Source: DATBHM01 sp963772375 (GTDB lineage Bacteria > Actinomycetota > UBA4738 > JACQTL01). Taken from it: 64,000 nucleotides of DNA. The stretch covers positions 1,524,112 through 1,588,111 of the forward strand of contig CAVYXG010000005.1 of NCBI GenBank assembly GCA_963772375.1, in the 5' to 3' direction. Shown in pieces: positions 33,925 to 42,596 of this stretch (position 1 is its first letter; the number at the start of each line of letters is the position of its first letter). The notes under the pieces were generated by a model. That model was not told where the DNA came from. It ran no database searches and saw nothing but the letters and a program-made list of their open reading frames with translations. Both the position numbers and the translations under genes were made by a program.

Positions 33925-34926
33925 ATCGAGCGCGACAACGCGCCCGCGTGGGACGGCAAGCCGGGCCACTACGAGGTCTGGTTCCTGACGCTCTCGGACG
34001 GGCACACCGCCTACTGGATCCGGTCCACGCTGCACGCACCGACCGGAGCCCCACCGGAGGGCCGGGTGTGGTTCGCCAGGTTCGACCGGGACCGGCCCGA
34101 ACGCATCCTCGCCATGAACCGGGCATGGCCGATGGGGGCCGTACAGGATCGCCCCGACCCGTTCGAGGTTCGCATCGGCGACGCCGAGTTCGCCTCCGGC
34201 CACGCCCGCGGGCGCCTCGAGGGCTCGGACCACACGGTCGAGTGGAACCTCACGTGGCCCACCGGCGAGGAGACACTGCGACTGCTCCCCGATGCGTTCT
34301 ACCGGGGTGGCCTGGCCCCCACCAAGCCCTTCTCACCGAACCCGAGCACCCGGTTCAGCGGCACGGTGACCGTGGACGGGGAGGCGGCCACGGTCGAGGA
34401 GATGCCCGGCCAGCAGGGCCACCTGTTCGGCACGAAGCACGCCGAACGGTGGGCGTGGGCGCACTGCACGAGCTTCGAGGGGGACGACGACGCCGTGCTC
34501 TCCGCGCTGACCGCCCAGGGCAGTCGGGGGCCGGTGCACACCCCGTTCACCACGTTCGTCTCGATCCGGCTGAACGGCCGGTGGATCCGGATGTCCAAGG
34601 TGTCGCGGAAGCGCCAGACCACGCTCGGGGCGTGGCGGATCGACCTCGCCGACAAGCAGTTCCGGCTGACCGGGCGCGTCGCGGCCGATCCCGCGTTGAT
34701 GGTCCAGGCCCGCTATCTCGACCCCGACGGCACCCCCCGGTGGTGCCATAACAGCGAGGTCGCCTCCAGCAGGCTGGTGCTGTTCGAGCGCCACGACGGC
34801 GGCTTCGAGGAGATCGCCAGCCTGTCCTCGGTGGGCACGACGCACGCCGAGTGGGCCGGACGGACCCCGGCGCCCGGCGAGTTCGTCGAACACCTCGACC
34901 TGGGCCGACCGGGACAGCACGCGTGA
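33925..34926 (+). CDS. conserved beta-rich protein, apparent ATC start codon
   Basis: 333 residues if translated from ATC at 33925. The frame has no ATG, GTG or TTG between the upstream stop (about 33843) and a GTG at 34066, yet coding character (WDGKPGHYEVWFLTLSD, HTAYWIRSTLHAP) clearly extends up to ATC 33925. A strong GGGAGG (33911-33916) sits 8 bases before it. TATCCT at 33876 could be the -10. The protein resembles uncharacterised actinobacterial proteins with an AttH/lipocalin-like look: LTLSDGHTAYWIRSTL, then WNLTW, then HLFGTKHAERWAWAHC and a LGAWRIDLADKQFRLTGRVAAD region. Function unknown. An acyl-CoA synthetase gene follows after 16 bp. Confidence 0.62.
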   Translation: MERDNAPAWDGKPGHYEVWFLTLSDGHTAYWIRSTLHAPTGAPPEGRVWFARFDRDRPERILAMNRAWPMGAVQDRPDPFEVRIGDAEFASGHARGRLEGSDHTVEWNLTWPTGEETLRLLPDAFYRGGLAPTKPFSPNPSTRFSGTVTVDGEAATVEEMPGQQGHLFGTKHAERWAWAHCTSFEGDDDAVLSALTAQGSRGPVHTPFTTFVSIRLNGRWIRMSKVSRKRQTTLGAWRIDLADKQFRLTGRVAADPALMVQARYLDPDGTPRWCHNSEVASSRLVLFERHDGGFEEIASLSSVGTTHAEWAGRTPAPGEFVEHLDLGRPGQHA

Positions 34927-34942
34927 GAGACTCGCGCCGGTC

Positions 34943-36511
34943 ATGAACGTCTCCACCCTGCTGGCCGAACAGGCCGCCCGCCGCCCCGATGCGACCGCAC
35001 TGGTGTTCCACGGCAAGGTCATCACGTACGCCGGGCTGGACGACGCGGCGGGCCGCGCGGCGGCGGCGTTCCGGAAGGCCGGCGTCGAGCCCGGCGACCG
35101 CGTCGCCCTGGTCGTCGGGAACGTGCCGGAGTTCGTCTCGGCGCTGTACGGCGCGTGGCGTGCCGGTGCCGTCGCGGTTCCGCTCAACGTGATGCTGACC
35201 GCCGAGGAGCTCCGCTACATCCTCGCGGACGCCGGCGCGAAGGTCGTCGTCACCCAGATGCAGCACCTGCCGAACATCCTCGAGATCCAGGAGGGGCTCG
35301 ACCAGCTCGAGACCCTGTTCGTGGTGGCCGGGCCGCCGGTGCCCACCGGGACCGTCAGCTTCGAGGCCGCCACGGGGGCCGAGCAGCCGGTCGCCGAGGC
35401 CGCCGACCCCCCGGACGGACTGGCGCTGATCCAGTACACGTCCGGCACGACGGCCGACCCCAGGGGTGCCATGCTCGGCCACGACAACCTCCTGGCGAAC
35501 ATGGACCAGATGGAACAGGTTCCCGCGATGCGGATCGTCTCCGACGACGTCGTGCTGCTGGTGCTGCCGGTGTTCCACATCTACGCGCTCAACGTGATCC
35601 TCGGCATGACCGTCCGCGAGGGCGGAACCGCCGTGCTCGTGGAGCGGTTCGATCCGACGGAGACGCTGGACATCGTCGAACAGCAGGGCGTGACCCTCCT
35701 GCCCGGGGCGCCGCCCATGTACGTCGAATGGCTGGACCAGCCCCAGGGGCGCAAGAAGGCGTTCGCGACCGTGCGGATCGCGGTGTCGGGGGCCGCGCCG
35801 CTGCTGCCGGAGACGTTCCAGCGGTTCAAGGACCGGTTCAACGTCACGATCTGGGACTCGTACGGCCTGACCGAGGCCGGGCCGGCCGTGACGTCGAACG
35901 CCGCCGGGGATCGGGCCCGCGGAGGCTCGATCGGGCTGCCGATCCCGGGGCTCGAGGTCCGGCTGGTCGAGGAGCGCGCCGAGGGGCTGGAGGACGTCGA
36001 GGAGGGCGACCCCGGCGAGATCGCCGTGAGGGGGCCGGCGGTGTTCCGGGGGTACTGGGGGAAGCCCGACGCCACGAAGGAGGTGCTGACCGAGGACGGG
36101 TGGCTGCGCACCGGCGACGTCGCCTACGCAGACGAGGACGGGTACCTGTACCTGGTCGACCGGACCAAGGACCTCATCATCGTGAGCGGGTTCAACGTGT
36201 TCCCGAGGGAGGTCGAGGACGCGCTGGTCCGGCTGCCGGGCGTCGCCGACGCGGTGGTGATCGGGGTGCCCGACCGGCGGACCGGCGAGGCCGTGAAGGC
36301 GCTGGTGGTACTGGAGCCCGGAGCCGAGGCCACCCCGCAGTCGCTGATCGACGGCGCCCGGCGGTTCCTCGCGCGGTTCAAGGTTCCCCGCGAGGTCGTG
36401 ATCGTCGACGACCTGCCCCGGCACCCGACCGGCAAGGTCCTCCGCCGCGCGCTCCGGGGCGAGGAGGTCCTGGGCGGCGGATCGGGGCCGTCGGAATCGC
36501 CCCGGGCGTGA
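34943..36511 (+). CDS. acyl-CoA synthetase (AMP-forming, ANL superfamily)
   Basis: 522 residues. Activates a carboxylic acid to its acyl-AMP and then acyl-CoA. ANL motifs: YTSGTTADPRGAML (A3; normally TSGTTGxPKG, so Gly to Ala and Lys to Arg), VSGAAPL, DSYGLTEAGP (A5), GWLRTGDVAYADEDGYLYLVDRTKDLIIVSGFNVFP (A7-A8), and a C-terminal PRHPTGKVLRR with the A10 lysine. A long-chain fatty-acid-type assignment fits the length and N-terminus (RRPDATALVFHGKVITY) but the acid is not known. It probably shares a transcript with the preceding ATC-start gene. Confidence 0.86.
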   Translation: MNVSTLLAEQAARRPDATALVFHGKVITYAGLDDAAGRAAAAFRKAGVEPGDRVALVVGNVPEFVSALYGAWRAGAVAVPLNVMLTAEELRYILADAGAKVVVTQMQHLPNILEIQEGLDQLETLFVVAGPPVPTGTVSFEAATGAEQPVAEAADPPDGLALIQYTSGTTADPRGAMLGHDNLLANMDQMEQVPAMRIVSDDVVLLVLPVFHIYALNVILGMTVREGGTAVLVERFDPTETLDIVEQQGVTLLPGAPPMYVEWLDQPQGRKKAFATVRIAVSGAAPLLPETFQRFKDRFNVTIWDSYGLTEAGPAVTSNAAGDRARGGSIGLPIPGLEVRLVEERAEGLEDVEEGDPGEIAVRGPAVFRGYWGKPDATKEVLTEDGWLRTGDVAYADEDGYLYLVDRTKDLIIVSGFNVFPREVEDALVRLPGVADAVVIGVPDRRTGEAVKALVVLEPGAEATPQSLIDGARRFLARFKVPREVVIVDDLPRHPTGKVLRRALRGEEVLGGGSGPSESPRA

Positions 36512-36572
36512 GATTCACCTTCCCCTTCCGCCCCGCCAAGGACGTCGGGAACCACTGATAAGCCCCACGCCC

Positions 36573-36600
36573 GGCCGACACCGGTGGCCAGCGGTCGGCC
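36573..36600. terminator. hairpin between convergent genes
   Basis: GGCCGAC (36573-36579) and GTCGGCC (36594-36600) make a 7-bp stem in the 101-bp gap between the convergent acyl-CoA synthetase and beta-helix genes. No U-tract; assignment as a two-way terminator is from position only. Confidence 0.35.
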
Positions 36601-36612
36601 TGCCCGAGTCGG

Positions 36613-38529
36613 TCACCGTCCTGCAGCGACGCGAGGCCACGATCCGCAGCCCCTCGCGCCACCGGCGGAGGGCAACGCGCCCCGGTACGTAGTCTGGGAC
36701 GTCCCCGGCCACCCCAGGCTCGCATACGACGCGCCGAGCGTGAAGACCTCGGGGTTGGTGGGTTCGTATCTGCTCCAGATGGTCGATGCGTCGAATGTCG
36801 GGTCGTTCAGCAGCGTGGGATCGAAGCCGGGGTCGACCTGGAGGCCCCGCCGCTCCCAGTTCAAGCCGGCCGATCGGAAGGCGGTGAGCGAGCGATAGCT
36901 CCTCCCGTTACCGAATTGGTAGAGCAGCTTGTATCGCGTCGTTGGGCTCGCGGACTCGCGCCAGAACACGTCGCCGTCGTACTGGGCTCCCGACTCGATC
37001 GAGTCGTCCCGGAAGATGATCCGCGCGTCGAGCGTGTACCAGATGTTGTTGTACACCAACTTGTGTCGGCTCGGAGCTATCGCCGGTGCCGCACCGTTCC
37101 AGTGGTAGGCGGTGGAGCGGCGAGTCACGATGGTGTTGTTGTAGAAATCCCACCATCCGCGCAGTGAGGGGCCGTGGGTCGAAGAGGGATCGAGCGTCAT
37201 CCATGGCACCCAGTTCGACGACTCCCGATTCCCCGGCCGCCCGCCCCGCTGGAGCGCGCTGTCGTCGATGACGTTGTGATGAATGTACACCGGTCCGGCG
37301 GGAACCATCGGCGAGGAATCCCCCGTTGAGATCCCCGACGCGACGTGCCAAAACATGTTGTGGGCGATCTCCACCTTGCCACCGGCTCCCTCACTGATCT
37401 CCATCCCGTCGTCGTGGATACGGACGAAGAAGTTGTGGGCGATGAGATCGTTCTGGCTGCCGTTGCTCAGGTGAACGCCGTCGAAGCTGTCCCGGAAGGT
37501 GTTGCCCGTCATGACGAAGCCGCGCACCGGTCCGTCGTCGCTGATTGCCTCGGACTGGAATTCCGGGTAGGCCTCATCGATGCCGTCGGTGTCCTTCACA
37601 TCCGTCCAATACAGCCAGCCGGGAAAGCCGTTGTCCCACTCATCGTCCGTGAAGGACCAGTTCGCGGCCCCCGACCGAACGACGATCCCGTACGTCCCGA
37701 AGAGCATCGTGCAGTGGCCGACCGTGATGTCCTTCGCCCTTCCATCGAAGATCCTCACCGATCCCTGGAAGCGCAGATTCTGGAACGAGAGGAATCGAGC
37801 ATCGTCAAATTTCACCACCGAATCGGACCTGAAGATCGACATCGGATGATCATTGGGGTTGGTATCTGCCGGCGTCGGCGCGATGGTCTCGCCTCCGGCG
37901 TCCGAGAGATCGTTCGGATTGGCTGTCAGGCGGATATACAAATGCCCGTCGTCCTGGCGCTCGATCCCGGGTCCGATGTACTCGGGAGTTCCCGGTTTCT
38001 CGGGGCCGTAGTAGGTCGACGAGAGATTGGCGAACGAGGAGTACTGGACAAGTTGGATATCGTCGTCGAGCAACCACGCCCCCCACGACGAAGCGGCGGG
38101 GAACGTCCGGACGCTCCGGTAGAGTCCGGTCGAGGAATCGACGAGCTGCCAGTTGCTGTTCGGCGCCCGAGCGAAGCCCGGTACCCCTCCGTCGATCACC
38201 GCGTTGTCGCCCGGATACGACGAGATGGTGATGGGAGCCGTGGAGGTCCCTCGGGCCGAGACGGGAATCTTCGATTCGAAGTAGGTCCCGGATCGCAGAT
38301 ACAACGTGCTGCCGGGCGTGAGCTGCGTGAGCGCGTGGCGCAGTGTCCTCCAGGGTGCATCGATGGTCCCCGCATTGGCGTCGGACCCTGAGACCGAAAC
38401 GTAGTAGGTCGGCCCCACGGTCGGCGAGGCGATGGCCCCGTCCGGCACGCCACCAGCCGCCCCGGCGAGCAGGAGGGCCATGCCCGCGACGAGCAGGGCT
38501 CGGGCGCGGCGATTGACGGGTGGCACCAT
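36613..38529 (-). CDS. secreted right-handed parallel beta-helix protein (pectate-lyase-like)
   Basis: 638 residues with a Sec signal (hydrophobic ~12-30, then GVPDGAIAS). YYVSVSGSDANAGTIDAPWRTLRHAL is the DUF1565-like start of bacterial beta-helix proteins, followed by GTYFESKIPV and IDGG, and then many coils (VMTGNTFRDSFDGVHLSNGS, NDLIAHNFFVRIHDDGMEISEGAGG, KVEIAHNMFWHVASGI). It is probably a polysaccharide lyase or binding protein outside the cell; catalytic residues cannot be assigned with confidence. The G+C content looks lower than in neighbours (by eye, not counted), which might mean acquisition. Start at 38529 is where the signal peptide begins; an earlier in-frame start adds 50 unlikely residues. 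Confidence 0.75.
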   Translation of the reverse strand: MVPPVNRRARALLVAGMALLLAGAAGGVPDGAIASPTVGPTYYVSVSGSDANAGTIDAPWRTLRHALTQLTPGSTLYLRSGTYFESKIPVSARGTSTAPITISSYPGDNAVIDGGVPGFARAPNSNWQLVDSSTGLYRSVRTFPAASSWGAWLLDDDIQLVQYSSFANLSSTYYGPEKPGTPEYIGPGIERQDDGHLYIRLTANPNDLSDAGGETIAPTPADTNPNDHPMSIFRSDSVVKFDDARFLSFQNLRFQGSVRIFDGRAKDITVGHCTMLFGTYGIVVRSGAANWSFTDDEWDNGFPGWLYWTDVKDTDGIDEAYPEFQSEAISDDGPVRGFVMTGNTFRDSFDGVHLSNGSQNDLIAHNFFVRIHDDGMEISEGAGGKVEIAHNMFWHVASGISTGDSSPMVPAGPVYIHHNVIDDSALQRGGRPGNRESSNWVPWMTLDPSSTHGPSLRGWWDFYNNTIVTRRSTAYHWNGAAPAIAPSRHKLVYNNIWYTLDARIIFRDDSIESGAQYDGDVFWRESASPTTRYKLLYQFGNGRSYRSLTAFRSAGLNWERRGLQVDPGFDPTLLNDPTFDASTIWSRYEPTNPEVFTLGASYASLGWPGTSQTTYRGALPSAGGARGCGSWPRVAAGR

Positions 38530-38787
38530 CCGACCTCGGAGGATCTGGTCTGTCCCCGGGCCTGAGGATCCACGAATCATGGTCTCGGGATCGGATCGTG
38601 CCCGGGGGACGTCGAGAGCTGAGCCGGCCGGGTCGGCGCGGAGGGGATGGGCATCGACGGGAGCGTACACCGCGAGCATTCATGCCGGAACCCAGAGGCA
38701 CCCCCCGGGTGGATCCCCCGGCTGCTGGACTGCGCCGAGCCGGTGCCGCGTCCTCGTCGTCGCGATCACGCCCGTAGGATGGCTCCC

Positions 38788-39558
38788 ATGGCGGTGTTCC
38801 CCCTCGCGGCGACCCTCGTTGCGCTGGCATTCGCCGGTTTGGTCAGTCGGGCCTTCGTCACGCGTCGACGACCGTTCTACGCGTATTGGACGATCGCGTT
38901 GCTGATGTTCGCTGCCGCGTCGTTCGCGGCGTTCCTCGGCATCCTGAACGGCTGGACGGCGACCGGATTCCGCGTGTACTGGCTGTTCGGCGCGGTGCTG
39001 AACGTGCCGTTCCTGGCGGCCGGTGAGGTGCTGCTGCTGTTCCGGCAGCGTTGGGTGGGCACCGCGGTCCTGCTGGTGATGCTGTTCGTGACGGCGTTCG
39101 CGTTCAACGTGGTCCGGACCGCCGACGTGAACCCGCTTGCCCTCCGTCTGCACGACCTGCCGCTCGGCAAGGACGTCTTTCTCGTCGGGTACCACCTTGA
39201 GGGGACCTGCCCCGGCGTGCTCTCCACATGCTTCCCAAGCACGAACCCGATGGCGTATCGGCTCGCGCAATACCTGTCGTATCCGGCGTACGCGATCCTG
39301 GTCGCGGGCGCCATCTGGTCCGCGATCCGGATGCGGGGCCGGCCGGAGCTCCGGGACCGGTTCCTCGGAACGCTCGGCATCGCGGCCGGCGCGACGATCG
39401 TCGCGATCGGGAGCGGGGTCGGCGCCGGCCTCGACGTCGCGCCGGTGTTCTCGATCTGCCTGGCCCTCGGAATCGCGGTGATGTTCTGGGGCTTCCTCCG
39501 CGTTTCGCGAACCTCGGTCGCGACCGGCACGCCGGCGGCCAAGCAGGCCGCGACGTAG
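38788..39558 (+). CDS. polytopic membrane protein, unknown function
   Basis: 256 residues with about seven hydrophobic helices (first at 3-24, then LLMFAAASFAAFLGIL, VYWLFGAVLNVPFLAAGEVLLLF and others). No family recognised with certainty. A soluble loop between helices 4 and 5 holds two Cys (GTCPGVLSTCF). The ATG at 38788 is 7 bases past TAGGAT (38775-38780), a probable -10 box, which would make the message leaderless; an in-frame ATG at 38779 overlaps that box. It stands alone between a divergent gene and the DUF4331 gene 182 bp downstream. Confidence 0.65.
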   Translation: MAVFPLAATLVALAFAGLVSRAFVTRRRPFYAYWTIALLMFAAASFAAFLGILNGWTATGFRVYWLFGAVLNVPFLAAGEVLLLFRQRWVGTAVLLVMLFVTAFAFNVVRTADVNPLALRLHDLPLGKDVFLVGYHLEGTCPGVLSTCFPSTNPMAYRLAQYLSYPAYAILVAGAIWSAIRMRGRPELRDRFLGTLGIAAGATIVAIGSGVGAGLDVAPVFSICLALGIAVMFWGFLRVSRTSVATGTPAAKQAAT

Positions 39559-39740
39559 GGCATTTCCGTCGTTCGCTGATCCGATCCCGGGGCGGCCGCG
39601 AACCATGCGTGCCGTCGGGATCGACCAGATCGAGATCGCGACACGTGGGGAGGTGATGCGAAACCCTGCGACCGGACGTCGAGCGCCGGCCGCTTCTTCC
39701 CCGACGGCGCCAATCATCGGATTGCAGGAAGGAGTCACCT

Positions 39741-41138
39741 GTGAGCAAGCGATTCCGCAGGGCGGCGATCGCGGCAGGAGCCACCATGGCGCTCGGGGGA
39801 GGCCTGTTCGCGGGCCTCGGGCCGATCGCCGGCGTGGCATCCAGCCACCGCGAGGCGCCATTGGTGGCGGCCGACCCACAGGTCGACGGAACGGACCTCT
39901 ACGCGTTCCGGAGTCCTGACAAGCCGAGCTCTATCACGTTCGTCAGCAACTGGATCCCGTTCGAGGAACCCGCCGGCGGGCCGAACTTCTACCCGTGGGC
40001 CGACGGGGTCCACTACGACGTCAACATCGACAACAACGGGGACGCTCAGCCGGACATCACGTACCGGTGGACGTTCACCAACCACTACCGGAACAAGAAG
40101 ACGTTCCTCTACAACACCGGCGTCGTGAACTCGCTCTCCGACACGACGCTGAACTTCTACCAGACCTACGACCTGGAACGGATCAGGCATTCGGGTACGC
40201 ACGTCGTGGACAAGATCCTCGTGAACAACGCCATCTCGGCTCCGTCCGACGTGGGTGACGCGTCCATGCCGGACTACGACTCGCTCGCCGACTCGGCCAT
40301 CACGACGTTCGGGCCCAAGAACGGTTCGAAGGTGTGGGCCGGACAGGCCGACGACCCGTTCTTCCTCGACCTCCGCGTGTTCGACCTCGGGTACGGGGCG
40401 AACCTGTCCGAGGTGGGCCACGACACGCTCAACGGGTTCAACGTGAACTCGCTGGTGCTGCAGGTCCCGAACACCACCCTCGGGGGCACGTCGTCGGTCA
40501 TCGGCATCTGGACGACGGCCGAACGGCGGTCCGTCCGGGTGGAGGACTCGAACGGCACTGTCAAGACGAGCGGCAAATTCGTCCAGGTCTCGCGCCTCGG
40601 CATGCCGCTGGTGAACGAGGTCGTCGTCCCGGTGGGACTGAAGGACTTCTTCAACGGCTCCCAGCCGAAGGACGACGCGCAGTACCTGCCGGCCGTCCAG
40701 GACCCGAAGCTCCCGCACGTGCTGCACGCCATCTACGGTCTGCCCGTGCCGGACTCGGATCCCGGAACTCCCGGCATCCAGCGTTCCGACCTGATCTCGG
40801 TGTTCCTCACCGGGCTCTCGGGCCTGAACCAGCCGCCGGGGGGCCAGCCCTCCGAGATGCTGCGGCTGAACATGGACACGCCGCTCTGCACGTCGGGCTG
40901 CAGCACGCTCGGCGTGATCGGCGGCGACAACCAGGGGTTCCCCAACGGGCGCCGTCTGTCGGACGACATCATCGACGCGGCGCTGCGGGTGACCGAGGGC
41001 GTGCTCCTTCCGGGGCACCCCCCGATCGTGGACTCGCTCGGTGACGGCGTGGACGCCAACGACCTCCCGTTCCAGAGCGATTTCCCGTACATCGCCTACC
41101 CGCACAGCGGTTCGGACCCCAACCCGCACTACTCCTAG
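39741..41138 (+). CDS. DUF4331 domain secreted protein
   Basis: 465 residues with a signal peptide (basic start, hydrophobic to ~31). After it, SSHREAPLVAADPQVDGTDLYAFRSPD is the typical DUF4331 N-terminus, followed by GVHYDVNIDNNGD, YRWTFTNHY and a long beta-rich body ending with an HSGSDPNPHY-like tail. DUF4331 proteins are exported and often encoded next to TPR proteins and sigma/anti-sigma pairs; their role is unknown. GTG start at 39741 with AGGAAGGAG upstream. The TPR gene begins 21 bp after the stop (AAGGAG present) and the NicO gene after that, so all three form an operon. Confidence 0.85.
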   Translation: MSKRFRRAAIAAGATMALGGGLFAGLGPIAGVASSHREAPLVAADPQVDGTDLYAFRSPDKPSSITFVSNWIPFEEPAGGPNFYPWADGVHYDVNIDNNGDAQPDITYRWTFTNHYRNKKTFLYNTGVVNSLSDTTLNFYQTYDLERIRHSGTHVVDKILVNNAISAPSDVGDASMPDYDSLADSAITTFGPKNGSKVWAGQADDPFFLDLRVFDLGYGANLSEVGHDTLNGFNVNSLVLQVPNTTLGGTSSVIGIWTTAERRSVRVEDSNGTVKTSGKFVQVSRLGMPLVNEVVVPVGLKDFFNGSQPKDDAQYLPAVQDPKLPHVLHAIYGLPVPDSDPGTPGIQRSDLISVFLTGLSGLNQPPGGQPSEMLRLNMDTPLCTSGCSTLGVIGGDNQGFPNGRRLSDDIIDAALRVTEGVLLPGHPPIVDSLGDGVDANDLPFQSDFPYIAYPHSGSDPNPHYS

Positions 41139-41159
41139 CGGCGGAAGGAGCGAACGAGC

Positions 41160-42596
41160 ATGGGCGCGATCGGAGGGGTCCGGTCCGGGACCGAATCCCG
41201 GAACGGCGCGGGCCCCTCCGCGCCCGTGTCCCCGGAGCCGCGGCGCCGCCGGGGCTTCCGGCGGGCCGCGACGGCCGTCGGGGTCGTCGCGCTCGCCGTG
41301 ACCCTGCTGGTGGTCGGGGGCCTCGGCCTGTTCCACGGCGGCGGCGACCGGGGCGAGCAGCCGGTGCCCGGGACCGTCCCCGCCGGGTCGCTCGATGAGC
41401 ACCCGGTGGTGCTGTCGGGCTCGCTCCAGCAGGCCGTGGAGAGCCTCCAGGCCCGGCTGCAACAGCTTCCGGAGGACGCCGACTCGTGGGCGACGCTCGG
41501 CCTCGCGTACGTGCAGGAGGCCCGTGTCACCGCCGACCCCAGCTACTACCCGAAGGCGGAGGGCGCTCTGCGACGCTCCCTGAAGCTCGAGCCGTCGAAC
41601 AACTTCGCCGCCGACACCGGGATGGGCGCACTGGCTGCGGCCCGCCACGACTTCACCGGCGCCCTGTCGTGGGGCGAGGAGGCCCGCGAGATCAACCCGT
41701 ACAACGGCAACGTGTACGGCGTCATCGGCGACGCCCAGGTCGAGCTCGGCAGGTACGACCAGGCGTTCACGACCTTCCAGCACATGGTCGACGTCAAGCC
41801 CGACCTCGCCTCGTACGCCCGCGCGTCCTACGCCCGAGAGCTGCAGGGCGACCTCTCCGGGGCGATGGCGGACATGCAGCTGGCGCTCGACGCGGCCGGG
41901 ACCCCCGAGGACCGCGCGTTCGCCGCGTCGCAGCTGGGCGACCTGGCGTTCAACAGCGGTGACCTCCGCGGGGCGGAGCACTCCTACAGGGAGGCCACCG
42001 TGAACGCGCCGGAGTACATGCCCCCGCGAGCCGGCCTCGCCCGCGTGGCGTGGGCGAAGGGCGCCGTCGACGGCGCCATCCGGCGGTTCACCGACATCGT
42101 GGCCGCCTATCCGTCGCCGGAGTACGTGATCGCGCTGGGCGACCTGGACTCGATCGCGGGACGAACCGGCGAAGCGGCGGCGCAGTACGCGACCGTCCGG
42201 GTGGAGGAACGGCTGTTCGCCGCGGCCGGCGTCGACGTGGACCTCGAGCTGGCGCTGTTCGACGCCGACCACGGCAACCCCGCCCGCGCCGTGCGGGAGG
42301 CCACGGACGAGTGGCACCGGCGCCACAGCATCCTGGTGGCCGACGCGCTGGCGTGGTCGCTGTTCAAGGACGGCCGCGCGGCGGCGGCCCTCCCCTACGC
42401 TCACTTCGCCAACCAGCTCGGCTACCGCAACGCCCTGCTGAAGTTCCACCTCGGGATGATCGAACGCGCGATCGGCGACATGGCCGGCGCGATCCGCGAC
42501 CTGGGCCTGGCGATCTCGTACAACCCCCATTTCTCGATCCTGTACGCCGACACCGCGCGGCAGACGCTCGACGCGTTGCAGAAGGGGGACGCGTGA
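41160..42596 (+). CDS. membrane-anchored tetratricopeptide repeat protein
   Basis: 478 residues. A cytoplasmic basic N-terminus is followed by one membrane helix (~38-58), so the bulk is outside. From residue ~100 on there are many 34-residue helical repeats: DADSWATLGLAYVQEARVTADPS, AEGALRRSLKLEPSNNFAAD, NGNVYGVIGDAQVELGRYDQAFTTFQHM and further ones up to the C-terminus. TPR domains bind other proteins; here the partner may be the DUF4331 protein encoded just upstream. The stop overlaps the GTG of the NicO-type gene (GTGA). The end of the protein (LLKFHLGMIERAIGDMAGAIRDL) is a complete TPR, so it is not truncated. Confidence 0.82.
   Translation: MGAIGGVRSGTESRNGAGPSAPVSPEPRRRRGFRRAATAVGVVALAVTLLVVGGLGLFHGGGDRGEQPVPGTVPAGSLDEHPVVLSGSLQQAVESLQARLQQLPEDADSWATLGLAYVQEARVTADPSYYPKAEGALRRSLKLEPSNNFAADTGMGALAAARHDFTGALSWGEEAREINPYNGNVYGVIGDAQVELGRYDQAFTTFQHMVDVKPDLASYARASYARELQGDLSGAMADMQLALDAAGTPEDRAFAASQLGDLAFNSGDLRGAEHSYREATVNAPEYMPPRAGLARVAWAKGAVDGAIRRFTDIVAAYPSPEYVIALGDLDSIAGRTGEAAAQYATVRVEERLFAAAGVDVDLELALFDADHGNPARAVREATDEWHRRHSILVADALAWSLFKDGRAAAALPYAHFANQLGYRNALLKFHLGMIERAIGDMAGAIRDLGLAISYNPHFSILYADTARQTLDALQKGDA

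Noticed and set aside
39658..39680. Possible ECF promoter (GCGAAAC ... CGTC) before the DUF4331 gene
   Set aside because: The spacing is only 12 bp, too short for ECF -35/-10 elements, and the SigK-type consensus is not matched.
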